Shown piece by piece: positions 52,685 through 62,166 of a stretch of DNA of 64,000 nt. The notes beneath the pieces were generated by a model, which searched no databases, was not told the origin of the DNA, and was given only the letters and a program-made list of their open reading frames with translations. The stretch lies in contig PLCB01000058.1 of assembly GCA_003134695.1 (NCBI GenBank), positions 1 through 64,000 of the forward strand. Reading direction: 5' to 3'. Position 1 is the stretch's first letter. Every line of letters starts with the position of its first letter. The translations under genes and the position numbers were made by a program. The stretch is from Candidatus Zemynaea palustris. GTDB lineage: Bacteria > Vulcanimicrobiota > Vulcanimicrobiia > Vulcanimicrobiales > Vulcanimicrobiaceae.

Positions 52685-52869
52685 CACCAACTCGCTTTCA
52701 CGATGCCCGGGATGAAACCGCGGTGCGCGTTCTCACGGAAGCAGATACGGCACAGCCCGAACTTACGATAGTAGCCGCGCGGGCGGCCGCAAGCGAGACA
52801 GCGGTTGTGCTGGCGCACCTTAAACTTCGGCGTCCGTTTCGACTTCTCAATGGAGGAGGTCTTGGCCAT
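52684..52869 (-). CDS. rpsZ: Ribosomal protein S14, short zinc-binding type Z (uS14)
   Basis: 61 residues with two CxxC pairs, Cys24/Cys27 (CLACGRPR) and Cys40/Cys43 (CRICFREN). This short zinc type is typical of many Gram-positive and related phyla, in contrast to the long zinc-free form of Proteobacteria. Confidence 0.97.
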   Translation of the reverse strand: MAKTSSIEKSKRTPKFKVRQHNRCLACGRPRGYYRKFGLCRICFRENAHRGFIPGIVKASW

Positions 52870-53429
52870 CAGGAACGTTCCTTTTGAAGCGGCAGGCCCA
52901 TCTGTTGCAGAAACTCGCTGGCTTCTTCGTCCGACTTGGCCGTCGTAACGATCACGATGTCCATCCCGCGCAATTTGTCGACTTTGTCGTAGTTGATTTC
53001 CGGGAACACGGTCTGCTCGCGCAATCCCAGATTGTAGTTGCCGCGGCCGTCGAACGACTTTCGGGCGAGCCCGCGAAAGTCGCGGATACGCGGCAGCACG
53101 ATGTTGAAAAACTTGTCGAGGAAGACGTACATCCGGTCGCCGCGCAGCGTCACCTTGGCGCCGATGTTCACCCCTTCGCGCAACTTGAAGGCGGCGATCG
53201 ACTTCTTGGCCTTGGCGATCACCGCTTTTTGACCAGAGATCACTTCGAGCTCCTTGGCCGCCGCGTCGAGCACCTTCGGATTCTGGAGCGCCTCGCCGAC
53301 CGACATGTTGATGACGACCTTCTGCAGCTTCGGAATCTGGTGCACGTTGGTGTAGCCGAACTTTTCGATCAGCGATTTCCGGATGTCACCCATGTAGCGC
53401 TCGCGCAGACGTGAAACGGTGGCAGGCAT
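52869..53429 (-). CDS. rplE: Ribosomal protein L5 (uL5)
   Basis: 186 residues from ATG 53429 (TAATG joint with rplX). Signatures: [36 protein letters not shown] and the C-terminal [13 protein letters not shown]. It binds 5S rRNA and reaches the P-site tRNA. Confidence 0.97.
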   Translation of the reverse strand: MPATVSRLRERYMGDIRKSLIEKFGYTNVHQIPKLQKVVINMSVGEALQNPKVLDAAAKELEVISGQKAVIAKAKKSIAAFKLREGVNIGAKVTLRGDRMYVFLDKFFNIVLPRIRDFRGLARKSFDGRGNYNLGLREQTVFPEINYDKVDKLRGMDIVIVTTAKSDEEASEFLQQMGLPLQKERS

Positions 53430-53761
53430 TAGCGTCCCTTCACCGGTTCGGCCGCGACTTCGCCGCAGCGTCCGCAGATGCGCTGCTTCTTGCCTTCGGG
53501 GCTGAGCTTGTACTTGACGCGCGACGGTGTGCCGCACTTCGTGCACACATATTGCAAGGCCGAAATCGGCAGGGGCGCTTCCTTTTCGTAGATGCCGGCC
53601 GACTTCGCGCCGCCGAAACCCTGTTTGCTATGGCGCTTGACGACGTTGAGACCCTCGACCGTCGCCTTACCGATTCTCGGAAAGACCGCTTTGACCGTAC
53701 CGCGCTTGCCCTTCTCTTTGCCGCGCCGAACTACGACGGTATCGCCTTTGGCGATCTTCAT
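53429..53761 (-). CDS. rplX: Ribosomal protein L24 (uL24), with Cys pairs
   Basis: 110 residues from ATG 53761, giving the normal start [20 protein letters not shown]; an in-frame GTG at 53800 touching the rplN stop is an alternative. The C-terminal part has two CxxC pairs ([15 protein letters not shown]), the zinc-ribbon form of L24. It starts assembly of the large subunit. Confidence 0.95.
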   Translation of the reverse strand: MKIAKGDTVVVRRGKEKGKRGTVKAVFPRIGKATVEGLNVVKRHSKQGFGGAKSAGIYEKEAPLPISALQYVCTKCGTPSRVKYKLSPEGKKQRICGRCGEVAAEPVKGR

Positions 53762-53799
53762 CTTCAAGGCACCCGGCCGGTGTATCAGAACCAGGCCCA

Positions 53800-54177
53800 C
53801 TACAGCACCTCTGGGGCGAGCGAGGCGATCTTGAGGAACCCGCGGTCGCGCAATTCGCGACAAACCGGCCCGAAGACGCGCGTCCCGCGCGGATCGAGGT
53901 TGTCTTTCTCGCCCTTGATGATGACGCAGGCGTTCTCGTCGAACCGAATCGTCGAGCCGTCGGGCCGCTTCATCGGTTGCGCGCAACGTACGATGACCGC
54001 TTTGACGACTTGGCCCTTCTTCACGGCCGCGCCGGGGATCGCGCTCTTCACGGTACCGACGATAATGTCGCCGACATAGGCATACTTATGCCGCGACCCT
54101 CCCTGCACGTGGATGCAGAGGAGTTCGCGCGCGCCGGAGTTGTCCGCAACCTTCAAGCGGGTTTCTTGCTGAATCAT
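53800..54177 (-). CDS. rplN: Ribosomal protein L14 (uL14)
   Basis: 125 residues, [20 protein letters not shown] with [20 protein letters not shown] near the end. It contacts 16S helix 44. ATGA overlap with rpsQ. Confidence 0.97.
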   Translation of the reverse strand: MIQQETRLKVADNSGARELLCIHVQGGSRHKYAYVGDIIVGTVKSAIPGAAVKKGQVVKAVIVRCAQPMKRPDGSTIRFDENACVIIKGEKDNLDPRGTRVFGPVCRELRDRGFLKIASLAPEVL

Positions 54178-54431
54178 TTAGCTTTCTCGAGGACCTCGAC
54201 GAGTCGCCAGCGCTTGTCGCGCGAGACGGGGCGGCACTCTTCGATCCGTACGAGGTCGCCAGCCTTCGCCTCGTTGCGCTCGTCGTGCGCCTTGAAACGG
54301 GTCGACCTGCGCACGATCTTCTTATAAACGGGATGCGGGACGCGCGTCTCGCTGACGACGACGATGGTCTTGTCCATCTTGTCGCTCGCGACGCGGCCCT
54401 GTTTGACCCGGCGCCGGTTAAGCCGCTCCAT
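54174..54431 (-). CDS. rpsQ: Ribosomal protein S17 (uS17)
   Basis: 85 residues with [19 protein letters not shown] and the signature [19 protein letters not shown]. It overlaps rpmC by 14 bases, and rplN by ATGA. Confidence 0.96.
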   Translation of the reverse strand: MERLNRRRVKQGRVASDKMDKTIVVVSETRVPHPVYKKIVRRSTRFKAHDERNEAKAGDLVRIEECRPVSRDKRWRLVEVLEKAK

Positions 54432-54639
54432 GTTTCGCCTCCGCCAAGCGCTTCTCGCAGATCACGGTCTGAATGCGCGCGTAGACGCGCCGAACGGCCT
54501 TCACGCGGCTGAAATCCGAAAGGTGGCCGGTGCGCAGCTGAAAGCGCAGGTTGAAAAGTTCTTCCCGCGTCTCGTGCGCGCGTTGCTGCAACTCCGCGAT
54601 CGTGTAGTCGCGCAACTTCTTGAGCTCGTCGCGTTTCAT
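54418..54639 (-). CDS. rpmC: Ribosomal protein L29 (uL29)
   Basis: 73 residues, [20 protein letters not shown] with [20 protein letters not shown]. It lies at the tunnel exit with L23, where trigger factor docks. Confidence 0.96.
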   Translation of the reverse strand: MKRDELKKLRDYTIAELQQRAHETREELFNLRFQLRTGHLSDFSRVKAVRRVYARIQTVICEKRLAEAKHGAA

Positions 54640-55058
54640 GCGACCTCCGTCTCGGACCGCGTGATGATCTTGGTGGCGATCGGAAGTTTGGCCGACGCAA
54701 GTTTAAGCGCTTCGCGCGCGACGTCGTCGGGGACGCCGGCGATCTCGAAGAGGACGCGACCGGGACGCACTACCGCGACCCAAAACTCGGGATTACCCTT
54801 GCCGGAGCCCATGCGAACTTCGGCCGGTTTCTTGGTCACCGACTTGTCCGGAAAGACTTTGATCCAGACTTTGCCGCCGCGCTTGATGTGGCGCGTTAGC
54901 GCGATACGCGCCGCTTCGATCTGGCGATTGCTCATCCAGCACGGCTCGAGCGCTTGCAAACCGTACTCACCGTAGGTCAGCGAGTTGCCGGACATCGCAC
55001 GGCCCTTCATGCGACCGCGGTGAACTTTGCGCCACTTGACGCGTTTCGGGGTGAGCAT
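54636..55058 (-). CDS. rplP: Ribosomal protein L16 (uL16)
   Basis: 140 residues, [20 protein letters not shown] with [20 protein letters not shown] and the conserved arginine of the A-site loop. ATGA overlap with rpmC; two bases after rpsC. Confidence 0.97.
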   Translation of the reverse strand: MLTPKRVKWRKVHRGRMKGRAMSGNSLTYGEYGLQALEPCWMSNRQIEAARIALTRHIKRGGKVWIKVFPDKSVTKKPAEVRMGSGKGNPEFWVAVVRPGRVLFEIAGVPDDVAREALKLASAKLPIATKIITRSETEVA

Positions 55059-55060
55059 GA

Positions 55061-56097
<1,037 letters not shown>

Positions 56098-56098
<1 letters not shown>

Positions 56099-56652
56099 TA
56101 CTTCTTTGCTCCGGCCTTGGCGGCGGTTTTCTTCGGCGGTCGCTTGGCCGGTTTAGCGGGTTTAGCGGGTTTGGCGGGTTTGGCGGGCTTCGCCGATTTG
56201 GCGGATTCGACCGCGGCGCGGCGCGTCGACTTGGTGGAGAGCGCGATCGAGGCGCCGGCACGGCGCTTCGGCGGGCGCTTCGGTGCCGTCGTCGAGACGA
56301 CGATCGTCACGTGCGACATGCGCTTACGCTTGAACGCGGCGCGACCTTGCGCACGCGGGTCGAGGCGCTTGGTGAAACCGCCGCCGGGTCCACCGTCGAC
56401 GATGATCTTGGCGACGTAGAGTTCGTCGATCGCCATGCTGTGATTGTTCTCTGCGTTGGCGATGGCGCTGCGCAGGAGCTTCTCGATCGGTTCGGCGGCG
56501 AAGACGCCCGAAAATTTCAAGAGCACGAGCGCTTCGCGCACCGACTTGCCGCGGATAGCGTCGGCGACGCGGCGCAATTTGCGCGGCGCGACGCGAGCGA
56601 ACTTCAGGTGGGCGAGCGCTTCGGTGCGCTCGGTGGACTGCATGTCGCTCAT
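56098..56652 (-). CDS. rplV: Ribosomal protein L22 (uL22) with AKP-repeat C-terminal tail
   Basis: 184 residues from ATG 56652 (ATGA overlap with rpsS). The core to about residue 122 is normal ([27 protein letters not shown]). The last 60 residues are Lys/Ala/Pro, with six AKP units coded by 9-base repeats (56149-56191), resembling histone H1-like tails. L22 lines the exit tunnel. Confidence 0.95.
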
Positions 56653-56981
56653 GACGTGGCCGCCGGGGCCGACGTTCCCGGCATCGCCCGTGTCTGTCCG
56701 GAGGCTTCGGCGATCTTCGACTTCTCGCCGGAGTGGGCGCGGAAGATGCGCGTCGGCGCGAACTCGCCGAGTTTGTGCCCGACCATGTTCTCGGTGACGA
56801 AAACCGGAACGTGAGTCTTGCCGTTGTGGACGGAGATCGTGTGGCCGACCATCGCCGGAACGATCGTGCTCGCGCGCGACCACGTCTTGATGACGCGCTT
56901 CTCGCGCGAAGAGTTCAGTTTTTCGACCTTGGCGAGGAGGTGCTCCGCGACGTACGGGCCTTTTTTGAGCGAACGACCCAT
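56649..56981 (-). CDS. rpsS: Ribosomal protein S19 (uS19)
   Basis: 110 residues from ATG 56981 (TAATG joint with rplB). [20 protein letters not shown] and the signature [20 protein letters not shown] are present, followed by an 18-residue Ala/Ser/Thr-rich tail. It binds S13 in the head. Confidence 0.97.
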   Translation of the reverse strand: MGRSLKKGPYVAEHLLAKVEKLNSSREKRVIKTWSRASTIVPAMVGHTISVHNGKTHVPVFVTENMVGHKLGEFAPTRIFRAHSGEKSKIAEASGQTRAMPGTSAPAATS

Positions 56982-57808
56982 TACTTCGCACTCCTTGCGC
57001 GGACGATCATCTTCTTGGTGCGTTTGTTGCGGCGCGTCTTCTTGCCCATCGTCATCTGTCCCCAAGGCGTGGTCGGTGGACGGCCGGACGTCGAACGCGC
57101 CTCGCCGCCGCCGTGCGGATGGTCGACCGGGTTCATCGCGATGCCGCGCACCGAGGGGCGCTTGCCCATGTGGCGGATGCGGCCGGCCTTGCCGATTACG
57201 ACGTTCTCGTGCTCGAGGTTGCCGAGCTGACCGATCGTCGCGCGGCACGTCATCAAAATCTTACGCACTTCGCCTGAGGGCATGCGTACCTGAGCGTACT
57301 CGCCTTCTTTCGCCATCAGCTGAGCCGACGCACCGGCCGAGCGCACGAGCTTGGCGCCCTCGCCGGGCCGCAACTCGATGTTGTGGATGACGGTGCCGAG
57401 CGGAATGTTCGCGATCGGCAACGCGTTGCCGGTCTTGATGTCGGCGTTCGGTCCGGATTCGACGATGTCGCCGACCTTGAGCGTCGTCGGAGCGAGGATG
57501 TAGCGCTTCTCACCGTCGCGATAGAAGAGCAGCGCGAGGCGCGCCGAGCGATTGGGATCGTACTCGAGTGCCGCGACCTTCGCGGGGATCGCGTCCTTGG
57601 TGCGCTTGAAGTCGATGATGCGATACTGACGCCGCGTCCCGCCGCCCTTGTGACGGACCGTGATGTGGCCGTTGTTGTTGCGGCCGGAATGCTTCTTCTT
57701 GACCTCGAGCAGCTGCTTCTCGGGCTTCTTGTCGCTCAGCTCGCTGAAATCGTTGACCGTCTTGAAGCGCATCCCGGCGGACGTCGGGCGAAATCTCTTA
57801 ACTGCCAT
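56981..57808 (-). CDS. rplB: Ribosomal protein L2 (uL2)
   Basis: 275 residues with the peptidyl-transferase signature [18 protein letters not shown], the conserved His in PHGGG and a basic C terminus. Two bases after rplW. Confidence 0.98.
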   Translation of the reverse strand: MAVKRFRPTSAGMRFKTVNDFSELSDKKPEKQLLEVKKKHSGRNNNGHITVRHKGGGTRRQYRIIDFKRTKDAIPAKVAALEYDPNRSARLALLFYRDGEKRYILAPTTLKVGDIVESGPNADIKTGNALPIANIPLGTVIHNIELRPGEGAKLVRSAGASAQLMAKEGEYAQVRMPSGEVRKILMTCRATIGQLGNLEHENVVIGKAGRIRHMGKRPSVRGIAMNPVDHPHGGGEARSTSGRPPTTPWGQMTMGKKTRRNKRTKKMIVRARSAK

Positions 57809-57810
57809 GC

Positions 57811-58119
57811 TTAATGCTCAAAGTAATTCAGGCCGCCCAGTTCGATCTTTTGACCAGGCTTCAAGGTGACGATCGCTTTTTTCCAATCGGGTTGCATCCC
57901 GGACGTCCGCGTGCCGCGGCGCGCGAAGTTCTTCTTCTTCCCGGCGACGTTTACGGTGTTCACTTTGAGCACGTCAACTTTGAAGATCTCGGCGACAGCT
58001 TGACGAATCTGCGTCTTGGTCGCACGGCGGTGGACTTCAAAGGCGTATTGCTGACGCGTCGTCCCGCTCATCGACTTTTCGGTGATGAGCGGCGCGATGA
58101 TGACTTCACGCGCTCGCAT
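57811..58119 (-). CDS. rplW: Ribosomal protein L23 (uL23)
   Basis: 102 residues: [20 protein letters not shown] and the loop [20 protein letters not shown]. It is the main docking site for trigger factor and SRP. It overlaps rplD by 14 bases. Confidence 0.97.
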   Translation of the reverse strand: MRAREVIIAPLITEKSMSGTTRQQYAFEVHRRATKTQIRQAVAEIFKVDVLKVNTVNVAGKKKNFARRGTRTSGMQPDWKKAIVTLKPGQKIELGGLNYFEH

Positions 58120-58774
58120 GGTTCGTTTCCTCGAAAGCTTTGGCGAGCGCGGCGAAGGCCGCGTCGGTGAGCAAGAGACGCGCGTAGCCGAGGACGTCCT
58201 TGACGTCTAGCGCGCCGACGTGCGTGACGCCGACGCGCGCGAGGTTGCGGCCCGCGCGTTCGAGTTGTTGACCGACGCCGGTTGCCTGGTCGGCCGCGTA
58301 CACGACAAGCGTTTTGTCGCCACGCTTCGCGGCGCGCGCCGAGCCGAACAGGAGCGCGGCCAGGTCGCGGGTCTTGCTGAGGTTGAAGTTTTCGGTCGCG
58401 AGCACCGTCACGCAATCGTTCTGGAAGCGGTCGGCGAGCGCGGCTTGAAGCGCAACGTGGCGTTCCTTCTTATTGAGCGACGTTTCGTAGCTGCGCGGTT
58501 TGGGACCAAAGACGACGCCGCCGTGCGTCCATTGCGGCGAACGAATCGAACCTTGACGCGCGCGTCCGGTGCCCTTTTGGCGCCACGGCTTCCTACCGCC
58601 GCCGCGCACTTCGTCGCGGCGCAACGTCGACGCGGTTCCGGCCCGCTGGTTGGCGAGCTCGCGAAAGACGGCGCGGAACATCGCGTTGCGCTTGGTGCCG
58701 AGATCGGCGGCGAAGGCCGCGGGGACGGATTCGTCGCGCACGGTGGCGCCGGTCGAGTCGATCACGGCCGGCAT
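58106..58774 (-). CDS. rplD: Ribosomal protein L4 (uL4)
   Basis: 222 residues with the tunnel loop segment EVRGGGRKPWRQKGTGRARQ and IRSPQWTHGGVVFGPKPRSY. In several bacteria L4 represses the S10 operon. Single-base overlap with rplC. Confidence 0.97.
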   Translation of the reverse strand: MPAVIDSTGATVRDESVPAAFAADLGTKRNAMFRAVFRELANQRAGTASTLRRDEVRGGGRKPWRQKGTGRARQGSIRSPQWTHGGVVFGPKPRSYETSLNKKERHVALQAALADRFQNDCVTVLATENFNLSKTRDLAALLFGSARAAKRGDKTLVVYAADQATGVGQQLERAGRNLARVGVTHVGALDVKDVLGYARLLLTDAAFAALAKAFEETNHASA

Positions 58775-59430
58775 TATTTCTCAGCCTTCGCCGCGTTGCG
58801 CGGCTGCTTCGGCGGGCGAACCGCCGCCGAGACCAGGACGAGTCCGTTGCGCGCGCCGGGGACCGGACCGCGCACCAGAAGCACGTTGCGCTCGGTATCG
58901 GCGCGGATGACCTCGAGATTTTGATGCGTGACGCGATCGACGCCGAAGTGACCGGGGCGGTGGCTGCCGCGCACCGTGTGGCCGGCGTTGGTGTCGCCGC
59001 CCGAGCCGGGCTGGCGGTGGATCATCGAGCCGTGGCTGCGGCCGCCGCCGACAAAATTCCAGCGTTTTATGCCGCCGCTAAAGCCGTGACCCTTCGAGGT
59101 GCCGACGACGTCGACCAAATCGCCCGGCTCGAAGGCTTCGACCGTGATCGTCTGGCCGACCTCGGCGCCTTCGATATCCGCGCGGAACTCGCGGATATGC
59201 CGCTTCGGTTCGACCCCGGCTCCCTTGAAGAGGCCCTTCATGGCTTTGGTCAGCCGGCTTTCCTTGACGTCGCCGAATCCGAGGGCGACGGCCTCATAGC
59301 CGTCGCTGTCGACCGTCTTCCGTTGAACGACCGTGCAGGGGCCGGCGACGATGACGGTAGCCGGAACCGCCCGCCCATCGGCGGTGAACACGGTCGTCAT
59401 CCCGGCCTTCCGGCCGATGATGTTCTTCAT
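58774..59430 (-). CDS. rplC: Ribosomal protein L3 (uL3), first gene of the S10/spc cluster here
   Basis: 218 residues, MKNIIGRKAGMTTVFTADGR and the signature VVGTSKGHGFSGGIKRWNF. The ATG has GGAG six bases upstream. rpsJ, which normally precedes it, is absent: a strong promoter lies about 90 bases upstream and the next gene is divergent. Confidence 0.97.
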   Translation of the reverse strand: MKNIIGRKAGMTTVFTADGRAVPATVIVAGPCTVVQRKTVDSDGYEAVALGFGDVKESRLTKAMKGLFKGAGVEPKRHIREFRADIEGAEVGQTITVEAFEPGDLVDVVGTSKGHGFSGGIKRWNFVGGGRSHGSMIHRQPGSGGDTNAGHTVRGSHRPGHFGVDRVTHQNLEVIRADTERNVLLVRGPVPGARNGLVLVSAAVRPPKQPRNAAKAEK

Positions 59431-59516
59431 TCCAACTCCACGGACCCTGGCGTACAGCTATCGTTTTCCGCCGCGCACGCCAAATAATGCGTTCGCGGCT
59501 GGACCACAACCCGGCA

Positions 59517-59545
59517 AGAATATCAGGACGCGCAAGCGATGTCAA
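59517..59545 (-). promoter_or_regulatory. Strong sigma70 promoter of the ribosomal protein operon
   Basis: Minus strand -35 TTGACA (59540-59545), exact 17-base spacer, -10 TATTCT (59517-59522). Start is expected near 59510, leaving an 80-base leader before rplC. Confidence 0.8.
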
Positions 59546-59568
59546 CGCGCTAAGCGCGCCGGCGGAGG

Positions 59569-59597
59569 TTGCGCCTCCGTTAACTTTGTGCTACAAA
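59569..59597 (+). promoter_or_regulatory. Possible promoter of the small membrane protein gene
   Basis: Plus strand TTGCGC (59569-59574), 17-base spacer, TACAAA (59592-59597). It would start transcription about 15 bases before the ATG at 59617. The right half of a perfect palindrome covers the -10, so a bound protein would block it. Confidence 0.4.
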
Positions 59598-59601
59598 GTT
59601 A
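59581..59601. promoter_or_regulatory. Perfect 9-3-9 palindrome, probable operator
   Basis: Arms TAACTTTGT and ACAAAGTTA flank GCT. It is AT-rich within GC-rich DNA, lies 15 bases before a small membrane protein gene and 35 bases beyond the -35 of the ribosomal operon promoter. The form fits a dimeric repressor such as a PadR- or TetR-type protein; no such gene is in the window. Confidence 0.55.
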
Positions 59602-59616
59602 AGCGTGGGAGGGCTC

Positions 59617-59907
59617 ATGGACCGGCAGAAAATCAACCGCATCAGCGGAATTGTACCGATCGTCTTGTCGCTGATGGCATTCGGCCTCTTGATCGTCGCT
59701 GTTCTCACCGGATGGGAAAAGGGCTACGCAGACGAGGGCGCTGTGGCACATACCTTTCAGCTTTTGATCGTCGCGGAAGTGCCCTTTATTCTGGTTTTCG
59801 CCGCTACGGCGGAATGGAAACGGGTTGTCCGAGTCGCTGGGCTGCTTGCACTCCAAGCTGCAGCCCTTGCCCTCGCCCTCGTCCCAGTGGCTCTTTTCAA
59901 ACTGTAA
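59617..59907 (+). CDS. Small membrane protein with three predicted helices
   Basis: 96 residues from ATG 59617 with GGGAGGG upstream (spacing five). Hydrophobic segments at about 9-29, 43-60 and 67-92; MDRQKINRISGIVPIVLSLM at the start. It seems typical of small integral membrane proteins encoded next to multidrug-sensing repressors, but I recognise no family. It is divergent from the ribosomal operon and controlled, if the palindrome is real, by its own repressor. Confidence 0.7.
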   Translation: MDRQKINRISGIVPIVLSLMAFGLLIVAVLTGWEKGYADEGAVAHTFQLLIVAEVPFILVFAATAEWKRVVRVAGLLALQAAALALALVPVALFKL

Positions 59908-59998
59908 CACTGCCCCGGCGGCCCTTGAGCAAACGCCCGGCGGGCGGCGCGCGATCGCCGATCCTCAGCAAGCGCACGCCTCCGTCGAGCTCAGCAGG

Positions 59999-60361
59999 CT
60001 ACACTTTTTGCCCGCTCTTTACGTTCCATCCGCCTTTCGTCACGCCCCATGAGAACGATGAAGTCTCGACCTGTCCGTTGGGCCCGACAACCTTGATGTG
60101 CTGGCCGTTTGCGCACGCATAGGTGCCGGGCGGTGCGGGCTTGCCCTTGAACGTCAAGAAATAGTTGGTCTTGCCGTTCGTGTCGTGTTTTGTAACTACG
60201 GCTTGGCTTTCGCCCTTTATCCCATCGATTGTGAGAAAAGCGTCGACCGCGGCCGAGACCGAGACCGTCGTCGCGCCGACGAACACGCAGGCGAGCGCGA
60301 TGGAACTCGTCGCGAGCGAGAGCATTGACGTGATTGCGGCTGCATGGATCATTCGATGCAT
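59999..60361 (-). CDS. Small secreted protein of unknown function
   Basis: 120 residues from ATG 60361 with GGAGG eight bases before. A signal peptide covers about residues 1-37 (HAAAITSMLSLATSSIALAC, ending near SVSA). The mature part reads as short strands (SQAVVTKHDTNGKTNYFLTF; GTYACANGQHIKVV) with a single Cys, perhaps a small beta-barrel. No family is recognised. A GGAAC/CGTTC pair lies upstream. Confidence 0.65.
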   Translation of the reverse strand: MHRMIHAAAITSMLSLATSSIALACVFVGATTVSVSAAVDAFLTIDGIKGESQAVVTKHDTNGKTNYFLTFKGKPAPPGTYACANGQHIKVVGPNGQVETSSFSWGVTKGGWNVKSGQKV

Positions 60362-60427
60362 AGGTTTGCCTCCAGATGAGAAGCGCCAGTGAAAGCGCTT
60401 CGAGGTGCAGGAATTCCGCCGAACCAA

Positions 60428-60455
60428 GAACGCGGCCAGGGATCGATTCGGTTCC
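60428..60455 (-). promoter_or_regulatory. Possible ECF-sigma promoter
   Basis: Minus strand GGAAC (60451-60455) and CGTTC (60428-60432) separated by 18 bases, similar to the pair before the secreted repeat protein at 25469. A start near 60420 would leave a 60-base leader. Confidence 0.3.
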
Positions 60456-60501
60456 AGAAATTGACCCCCTACCTGAGCTCGCGGTAGCGGGCGACGGTGT
60501 T

Positions 60502-61053
60502 CTACGAAGTGCGCGTCAGGCGGGCGTCGTCGCAGGTGAGTTGGAAGCGGGCCAGCGCGCTGCCGGCGGCGATGGTTAGGCTCAGGGGAACGGTGCAGGC
60601 CGGCTCCTGGGGAACGGGGCCGGAAGCAGGCGTCCAAGCAGAGTACGAGACGGTGCCGGAGGTCGAGAGAAAGATCGCCACGGGCGCTCCGCCGGTGGCA
60701 GATGTGCTGAGCGCGCCTGCAAGATGCTCGCTCTTCTCAAGTGCGATTCCGCCGGCGCCGGGTGCGCCGTTCGAACGCGGCCGGTAGCGATAGAGCGCGA
60801 CGTCGAATCCGCGTGCGGCCGGTGCGGCGCTCGGCGTCAAGACGATCGTCGCGCCGTCGCCGCTGGTCGTGGCTAACAGGCGCGCTTCGTCGAAGAGGCG
60901 CGGTAACGCAAGGGTGGCGCTTGCGACGCTCGCCGGCGCGCTCGAGAGGGCGTAGCTTCCGGCCAACAGCGCGAGCATCAGCGCAAGAACGATCAACATC
61001 TCGACGAGCGACGAGCCGCGCTCGTGATTCTGTGCAGCGACTGGTGCGAACAA
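60502..61053 (-). CDS. Type IV pilin-like minor pilin (GspH/FimU-like)
   Basis: 183 residues from TTG 61053; CTG 61059, sharing CTGA with the upstream stop, is an alternative. The prepilin cleavage site follows HERG: SSLVEMLIVLALMLALLAG, with Glu at +5 of the mature form. The C-terminal part is a globular domain with one Cys pair (PACTVPL, LTCDDAR). Last of four genes that build the tip or priming complex of a type IV pilus or secretion pseudopilus. The core pilus genes are not in the window. Confidence 0.75.
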   Translation of the reverse strand: MFAPVAAQNHERGSSLVEMLIVLALMLALLAGSYALSSAPASVASATLALPRLFDEARLLATTSGDGATIVLTPSAAPAARGFDVALYRYRPRSNGAPGAGGIALEKSEHLAGALSTSATGGAPVAIFLSTSGTVSYSAWTPASGPVPQEPACTVPLSLTIAAGSALARFQLTCDDARLTRTS

Positions 61054-61055
61054 GC

Positions 61056-61760
61056 TCAGCGGGACCAGGCCTCGGTCGTCGCGTTTCCGTTTTGCCAGGT
61101 GTTCGACGAAAACGTATCCGCTTGACGGTACGCTTGTCCGGCGCAGTTCGCCGGCGTCACCGGATCGTGACAACGCAGCAGCGCATGAATGCGATTGTCG
61201 ACGCCGCCGCACGCGGCGTTTCCGTCGCACGTGCCCGCGAAGTCCGCGACGTTCGGATTCGCGGCGATGGGCTCGTCGACACCGCTGAGTGCAACGTATG
61301 GCGCGACCGCAAAGGTTCGCAGCGTCACGCGCCGCACCGCCCGCGCGAAAACGGCGCCGCCGGCGTTGGCGATCGTGACGGTTAACAGCGCGGCGACGCG
61401 CTGCTCGCCGACCCCCGCATGCTGCTGCACGTTGGCGGCGACGGCGTCGCCTGGCAGCGTCGCCGCCGTCTGGCCCGAGAGTTGCACCTGCGCGGCGATC
61501 AGGAAGGCGCACGGCGGCGCGGCGCAGGCGGGCTGCGGCGGCCCGGGAGTCGGAGCGACGAAGGGTCCGCGCGCTCCGCTCCCAGCGACTTGTGCCGCGA
61601 GCGATTCCATCAAGTCGTCTTGGGCGCGTTCGAGCGCCACGTTCGCGTAACGTTCGGCGACGTGACGCGCGCCGGCGACGATTCCGATCGAAGCAACCTG
61701 CAACCACGTCGTCGCCAAGAGCGCGGCTAGGCCAATCGAAAAGACGCCGTAGAGATACAC
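61056..61760 (-). CDS. PilX-like pilus-assembly component
   Basis: 234 residues from GTG 61760, one base gap after the preceding gene. The N-terminal hydrophobic helix GVFSIGLAALLATTWLQVAS lacks the Gly/Glu prepilin site, and the mature part has three Cys pairs and an Ala/Val-rich helix, as in PilX-type membrane components. Its place between two pilin-like genes is the main argument for the call. Confidence 0.55.
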   Translation of the reverse strand: MYLYGVFSIGLAALLATTWLQVASIGIVAGARHVAERYANVALERAQDDLMESLAAQVAGSGARGPFVAPTPGPPQPACAAPPCAFLIAAQVQLSGQTAATLPGDAVAANVQQHAGVGEQRVAALLTVTIANAGGAVFARAVRRVTLRTFAVAPYVALSGVDEPIAANPNVADFAGTCDGNAACGGVDNRIHALLRCHDPVTPANCAGQAYRQADTFSSNTWQNGNATTEAWSR

Positions 61761-61761
61761 G

Positions 61762-62166
61762 CTACTGGGCCGTCGCCTGAGCGGCCGGCTCGATGACGGC
61801 GTCGGGCGGAGGCGCGACCGAGCGTAAGGTCAGCGGCAGATCGCCTTCGACGGCTCTTCCTTTATAATGCACGACGATCGACTGCGCCTGACCGCTGCGC
61901 TGGGCCGCGAGCGAAAGCGCGGTTGCGCCCGCTTGCCATTGCGCCGGGGTGACGTCGTCGAGCGCGCTCGCATCGTACGCGGTCGCGGCGAGCAATTCGG
62001 TCACTGTGTTTTCGACGGCGTCGAGCGCGATCAGGCGCGGAATCTGGGGACGCTCGTTCGCGGTCATCGCGCGCAGCGCCGCGGTGACCATGCCGACGGC
62101 GATCAAAACGGCCGCGACGACGATCAGCGTCTCGAGCAATGTCTGGCCGCGCGCGAATCTCAGCAC
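61762..62166 (-). CDS. Type IV pilin-like minor pilin (PilV/GspI-like)
   Basis: 134 residues from GTG 62166. The short leader ends in ARG and the mature protein begins QTLLETLIVVAAVLIAVGMV, the prepilin helix with Glu at +5. The gene overlaps the upstream pilin gene by seven bases. Confidence 0.75.
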   Translation of the reverse strand: MLRFARGQTLLETLIVVAAVLIAVGMVTAALRAMTANERPQIPRLIALDAVENTVTELLAATAYDASALDDVTPAQWQAGATALSLAAQRSGQAQSIVVHYKGRAVEGDLPLTLRSVAPPPDAVIEPAAQATAQ

